From Archangium violaceum Cb vi76 (GTDB taxonomy: Bacteria > Myxococcota > Myxococcia > Myxococcales > Myxococcaceae): a stretch of 43,674 bases of DNA. The stretch is from contig NZ_JPMI01000329.1 in NCBI RefSeq assembly GCF_000733295.1, positions 1-43,674 on the forward strand. The letters are read 5' to 3'. Both the position numbers and the translations under genes were made by a program. This document shows, one piece after another, positions 41,234 through 43,674 of this stretch (position 1 is its first letter; the number at the start of each line of letters is the position of its first letter). The notes under the pieces are model-generated. The model was given only the letters and a program-made list of their open reading frames with translations. It ran no database searches and had not been told where the DNA came from.

Positions 41234-41845
41234 ATGGCATCAGCACCCATCATCGAGGTGAACACGGAGTTCCCCCAGCCGAGGCACGTGCAGCGTGCGG
41301 TGGAGATCCTCTCCAGCGGCGGGGTGATCGCCTATCCAACGGACACCTACTACGGCCTGGGGTGTGACCTGGGCTCGAAGAAGGGGATCGAGAAGCTGTA
41401 CCAGCTGAAGGGACGGGACAGGAAGAAGCCGCTGTCCTTCCTGTGCCCGGACCTGTCGGACGTGGCGAAGTACGCGCACGTGAGCAACTTCGCGTACCGG
41501 ACGATGAAGAGCCTGACGCCCGGGGCGTTCACGTTCATCCTCGAGGCCACGCGGCTGGTGCCCGAGGTGATGATGTCCAAGCAGAAGCAGGTGGGCATCC
41601 GGGTGCCGGACGCGGAGCTGGCGCGGGCGCTGGCCGCGGCGTTGGGGAGGCCCATCGTCACCACCTCGGCCACGGACGCCGAGGGCGAGCCCCTCATCGA
41701 CGCCAAGGACATCAAGGACGCGCTGGGGCACGGGTTGGAGCTCATCCTCGATGGCGGGGTGCGGCTGATGGAGCCCTCGACGGTGGTGTCGTTGATCGAC
41801 GACCAGATCGAGGTGCTCCGGCAGGGCAAGGGCCAGCTGGACTGA
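41234..41845 (+). CDS. YciO/Sua5-family (threonylcarbamoyl-AMP synthase-like) protein
   Basis: The 203-residue cytoplasmic protein has the YrdC/Sua5/YciO fold. GGVIAYPTDTYYGLGCDLGS is the substrate-pocket motif, KGRDRKKPLSFLCPDLSD the conserved basic block, then SLTPGAFTFILEATRLVPEV, VGIRVPDAELARALAAALG and RPIVTTSATDAEGEPLIDAK. The pocket wording (KKPLSFLCPDLS) is closer to YciO than to TsaC, so the role may differ from tRNA t6A synthesis. The catalytic side-chains cannot be judged further. The ATG at 41234 follows GAGGAGAGCGCTGT. It is the last gene of the antiporter cluster and converges with tfuA. Confidence 0.88.
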   Translation: MASAPIIEVNTEFPQPRHVQRAVEILSSGGVIAYPTDTYYGLGCDLGSKKGIEKLYQLKGRDRKKPLSFLCPDLSDVAKYAHVSNFAYRTMKSLTPGAFTFILEATRLVPEVMMSKQKQVGIRVPDAELARALAAALGRPIVTTSATDAEGEPLIDAKDIKDALGHGLELILDGGVRLMEPSTVVSLIDDQIEVLRQGKGQLD

Positions 41846-41854
41846 AGAGGGGCG

Positions 41855-41877
41855 GGGCGAGGGCTATCCCTCTGCCC
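41855..41877. terminator. Bidirectional hairpin terminator
   Basis: GAGGG-CTAT-CCCTC with an outer GGGC/GCCC pair and one bulged T. It lies between the convergent YciO-like (stop 41845) and TfuA (stop 41864) genes and overlaps the last TfuA codons. There is no T-tract. Confidence 0.5.
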
Positions 41878-42619
41878 GCGGAGGACGCGGGGCCTCCGCC
41901 TTCCGGCGGATGTGCTCCCAGGAGTCCGTGTGGGAGAAGGGGTAGAGGGTCTGCTTCGGTGGCAGGCCCGCCTCCAGCTTCGCGCGCAGGGTGTGGAGCA
42001 GGCGCAACCCGTCCAGCCGCTTCTGGTCCACCCGGCTCCCGGCCACGAAGCGCCGGCAGGCCTCGAGCCCGGCCGTGTCGAGCCCTGCTTCCTGGCCCCT
42101 CTTGAGCAGCGCGGGCCAGCTCCGGTCGGCATGGAACAGCCCCTTGGCGAGCTGCTCCAGCGTGTGGCGCGTCTCCTGGCCGAGCACCCCGGCGCGCTCC
42201 GCCGCCTGGAGGGTGGCGCGGATGTTCACCATCGCCTCGGAGAGCGGCCGGTAGCCCTCCTCGGCCCCGGCATGCACCACCGCGACCTCGTCGTCGTCCT
42301 CCAGCGCTCCGCTCGCGAAGGCCTCGTAGATGTCTCCGACGCCCTCCATGCCGAAGGCCGCCAGTTCCGCGGCGCGTAGCGCTCCCATGCTCGCCGCGCC
42401 GAAGACGTGCACGCCCTGCGTCATCGCCCAGAGGATTTCCTTGTGGGATACCGAGGGCACGCGCTCGAAGTAACCGTCGATGAGCCCGATGGCCACCGGC
42501 TTGTCCAGCGCCGCCCGGTACAGATCCCCCTGCGCCGCGGGCGGCAGGTAGAGGGCCTCGAGCTCCCGTTCGTGGTCCACGCCGCTGAGTGTGGGGCCGG
42601 CGAAGATGATCACCTTCAT
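41864..42619 (-). CDS. tfuA: TfuA-like protein
   Basis: The 251-residue cytoplasmic protein starts MKVIIFAGPTLSGVDHEREL. The TfuA core follows: LPPAAQGDLYRAALDKPVAI, GLIDGYFERVPSVSHKEILW and TQGVHVFGAASMGALRAAEL with the family motif around Ser-Met-Gly-Ala-Leu-Arg. MEGVGDIYEAFASGALEDDD ends the core. TfuA proteins partner with YcaO enzymes; together they convert a backbone amide to a thioamide, as in thioviridamide-type peptides and in methanogen methyl-coenzyme M reductase. TfuA is thought to supply sulfide. It overlaps the ycaO stop by 4 nt (ATGA), so the two are coupled. The C-terminus is longer and more Pro/Arg-rich (RKAEAPRPPRAEG) than the core needs. Confidence 0.85.
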   Translation of the reverse strand: MKVIIFAGPTLSGVDHERELEALYLPPAAQGDLYRAALDKPVAIGLIDGYFERVPSVSHKEILWAMTQGVHVFGAASMGALRAAELAAFGMEGVGDIYEAFASGALEDDDEVAVVHAGAEEGYRPLSEAMVNIRATLQAAERAGVLGQETRHTLEQLAKGLFHADRSWPALLKRGQEAGLDTAGLEACRRFVAGSRVDQKRLDGLRLLHTLRAKLEAGLPPKQTLYPFSHTDSWEHIRRKAEAPRPPRAEG

Positions 42620-43674
42620 GGCGCTCTCTCCGAGAGGAGGCGGCGGGCTCGGGCGCCCGGTACGTAGCCTGGAATGTCGTTGAGGGGCTCGAGGCCCGGG
42701 ACGAGGACGCGGACCACCGGGATGCCGAAGTGGGGCCGCGTCAGGTCCACCACCACCGCCTTGCCGAGCCCCGCCGCGCGCAGGCGGCCCAGCAGGAAGG
42801 CATGATCCTCCTCCAGCGTGCTCCCCTGGAAGTCGGGCGCATCCTGGAAGCGGTGTGCCCTTGGCTCGGCCACGAGCGTGTCCCGCATCCGCCGGGCGGC
42901 TTCGAGCTCCTCCTCGGCGCTCTGAGGCCCCATGTGGCGGACGTCATCGCGTGCGCCGGTGATGACGGTGAGCCGGCTCTGCGCTGCCTCGGTGAGCGCT
43001 CGCGAGAGCGCCACGGCGCGGCAGGGGTGGCAGCCCATTCCTCCCATGGGACCGATGGGCCGGTAGGGGTCGGGATCCGAGTCCACGATGGTGCAGGAGA
43101 AGGCCGCCACTCCCACGTCCGAGGTGAGCTCCCAGATGCCGACCTCCACGCCGGCGCGCGCATAGCGCTCCAGGAGGGACTGGCAGCCCGGGTCATCCAC
43201 GGTGGAGGGGTCGACCCGGAGGCGGCGCCGGGCCTCCTCGCCGGAGAGGCGGAAGAGGGTGGTGGCATCGCGCTCGATGAGCTCGCAGAGCGCATGGTTC
43301 ACGGCCTCGAGCGGGTGGTTGCCCGAGGCCAGGCCGCTGGAGCTCATCAGGAACGAGCCGCTCCCCGACGGGAGCGGGAGCGTGTAGTCCATGTGGACCA
43401 TCTCGTAGGGCACCCAGGTGGAGCCCTGGTCGAAGAGGTCGTGGCCCTCGATCCACAGCGTGCGGAAGTGGCCGTGGAACCGGCTCACGGACAGGGCCGG
43501 CAGCGCCGTGACGTCCACCATCCGGTGGGTGAATCGCAGCTCGTTGAAGGTGGCGAGCTTGAGGGGCAGGGTGATGTGCTCGGCGTGATGCAGCTCGATG
43601 GCCTCCATCAACCCCGAGGCCCGGGCGGAGGCGAGCTCGCCCCCCTTGCCCTGGGAGACGGAGAGCGAGCGTGC
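42616..43674 (-). CDS. YcaO-family protein, N-terminal end beyond the window
   Basis: The coding frame runs to the window edge; the start is outside. Visible in order are the ATP-binding-type blocks SLSVSQGKGGELASARASGL-MEAIE (43674-43594), GLASGNHPLEAVNHALCELI, ERDATTLFRL, and RALTEAAQSRLTVITGARDD. The C-terminus ends ARRLLSERAP and lacks the Pro-x-Pro-x-Pro tail of azoline-forming YcaOs, which fits a thioamide-forming type acting with TfuA. YcaO enzymes activate backbone amides with ATP. No precursor peptide gene is seen in the window; it would lie upstream, beyond 43674, if this is a ribosomal peptide cluster. An apparent TTG start at 43611 is rejected because conserved residues continue upstream. 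Confidence 0.85.
   Translation of the reverse strand, partial: ARSLSVSQGKGGELASARASGLMEAIELHHAEHITLPLKLATFNELRFTHRMVDVTALPALSVSRFHGHFRTLWIEGHDLFDQGSTWVPYEMVHMDYTLPLPSGSGSFLMSSSGLASGNHPLEAVNHALCELIERDATTLFRLSGEEARRRLRVDPSTVDDPGCQSLLERYARAGVEVGIWELTSDVGVAAFSCTIVDSDPDPYRPIGPMGGMGCHPCRAVALSRALTEAAQSRLTVITGARDDVRHMGPQSAEEELEAARRMRDTLVAEPRAHRFQDAPDFQGSTLEEDHAFLLGRLRAAGLGKAVVVDLTRPHFGIPVVRVLVPGLEPLNDIPGYVPGARARRLLSERAP

Noticed and set aside
43609..43611. TTG start for the YcaO gene
   Set aside because: Conserved YcaO residues continue upstream to the window edge.

Overview
The window looks like a chromosomal segment of a myxobacterium (Myxococcota, probably Cystobacterineae such as Archangium, Cystobacter or Melittangium). 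The reasons are very high GC with strongly GC-biased third codon positions, a protein of the Myxococcus-type paralogous family TIGR02265/DUF2378, a DUF6310-like lipoprotein toxin followed by a DUF5953-like partner, many lipoproteins, and large proteins typical of that group. The assignment is an inference from gene content; no rRNA or other phylogenetic marker is present.

Layout. Positions 1-5718 are an insertion-sequence graveyard: the 3' end of one IS66 transposase, a broken IS701-family transposase split by a complete IS66 element (779-3366, with terminal inverted repeats and an 8-bp target duplication), and an IS1380-family element (3976-5718) whose transposase has at least two frameshifts. 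From 5724 to 19664 lies mostly ordinary chromosome: a giant WGR/DUF4132 protein, two lipoproteins (one a c-type-cytochrome-like protein with Ig/PKD-like repeats), a cyclopropane-fatty-acid-synthase-like methyltransferase, a PAS-containing membrane histidine kinase, a DUF2378 protein, an N-acetylmuramoyl-L-alanine amidase with a TPR-like front end, and a divergent LysR / F420-reductase-like pair with a palindromic operator candidate between them.

Positions 19671-26140 form the most accessory part: a large DUF4011-type SF1 helicase with a C-terminal Vsr/MTES_1575-like nuclease domain (defence-like), a 150-bp inverted-repeat element, and a lipoprotein with a C-terminal PD-(D/E)XK-like toxin domain followed 1 bp later by a probable immunity gene. 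This resembles the SitA/SitI outer-membrane-exchange toxins of Myxococcus. An iron(III) ABC transporter operon follows on the minus strand (26209-29895).

From 29936 to 32444 two diverged copies of a ~60-bp direct repeat bracket three genes (SDR epimerase, DUF1761 membrane protein, WYL/HTH regulator). The second copy lies just upstream of a pesticin-like muramidase (32477-33376). The rest holds a DoxX protein, GlnD (PII uridylyltransferase), a TVP38-type membrane protein, a KGG-repeat stress protein, an operon of a small PII-like protein with two tandem cation:proton antiporters and a YciO/Sua5 protein, and, running off the right edge, a TfuA-YcaO pair of the kind that installs peptide thioamides.

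No tRNA, rRNA or CRISPR array was seen. Functional calls rest on reading motifs by eye; no database search was possible.
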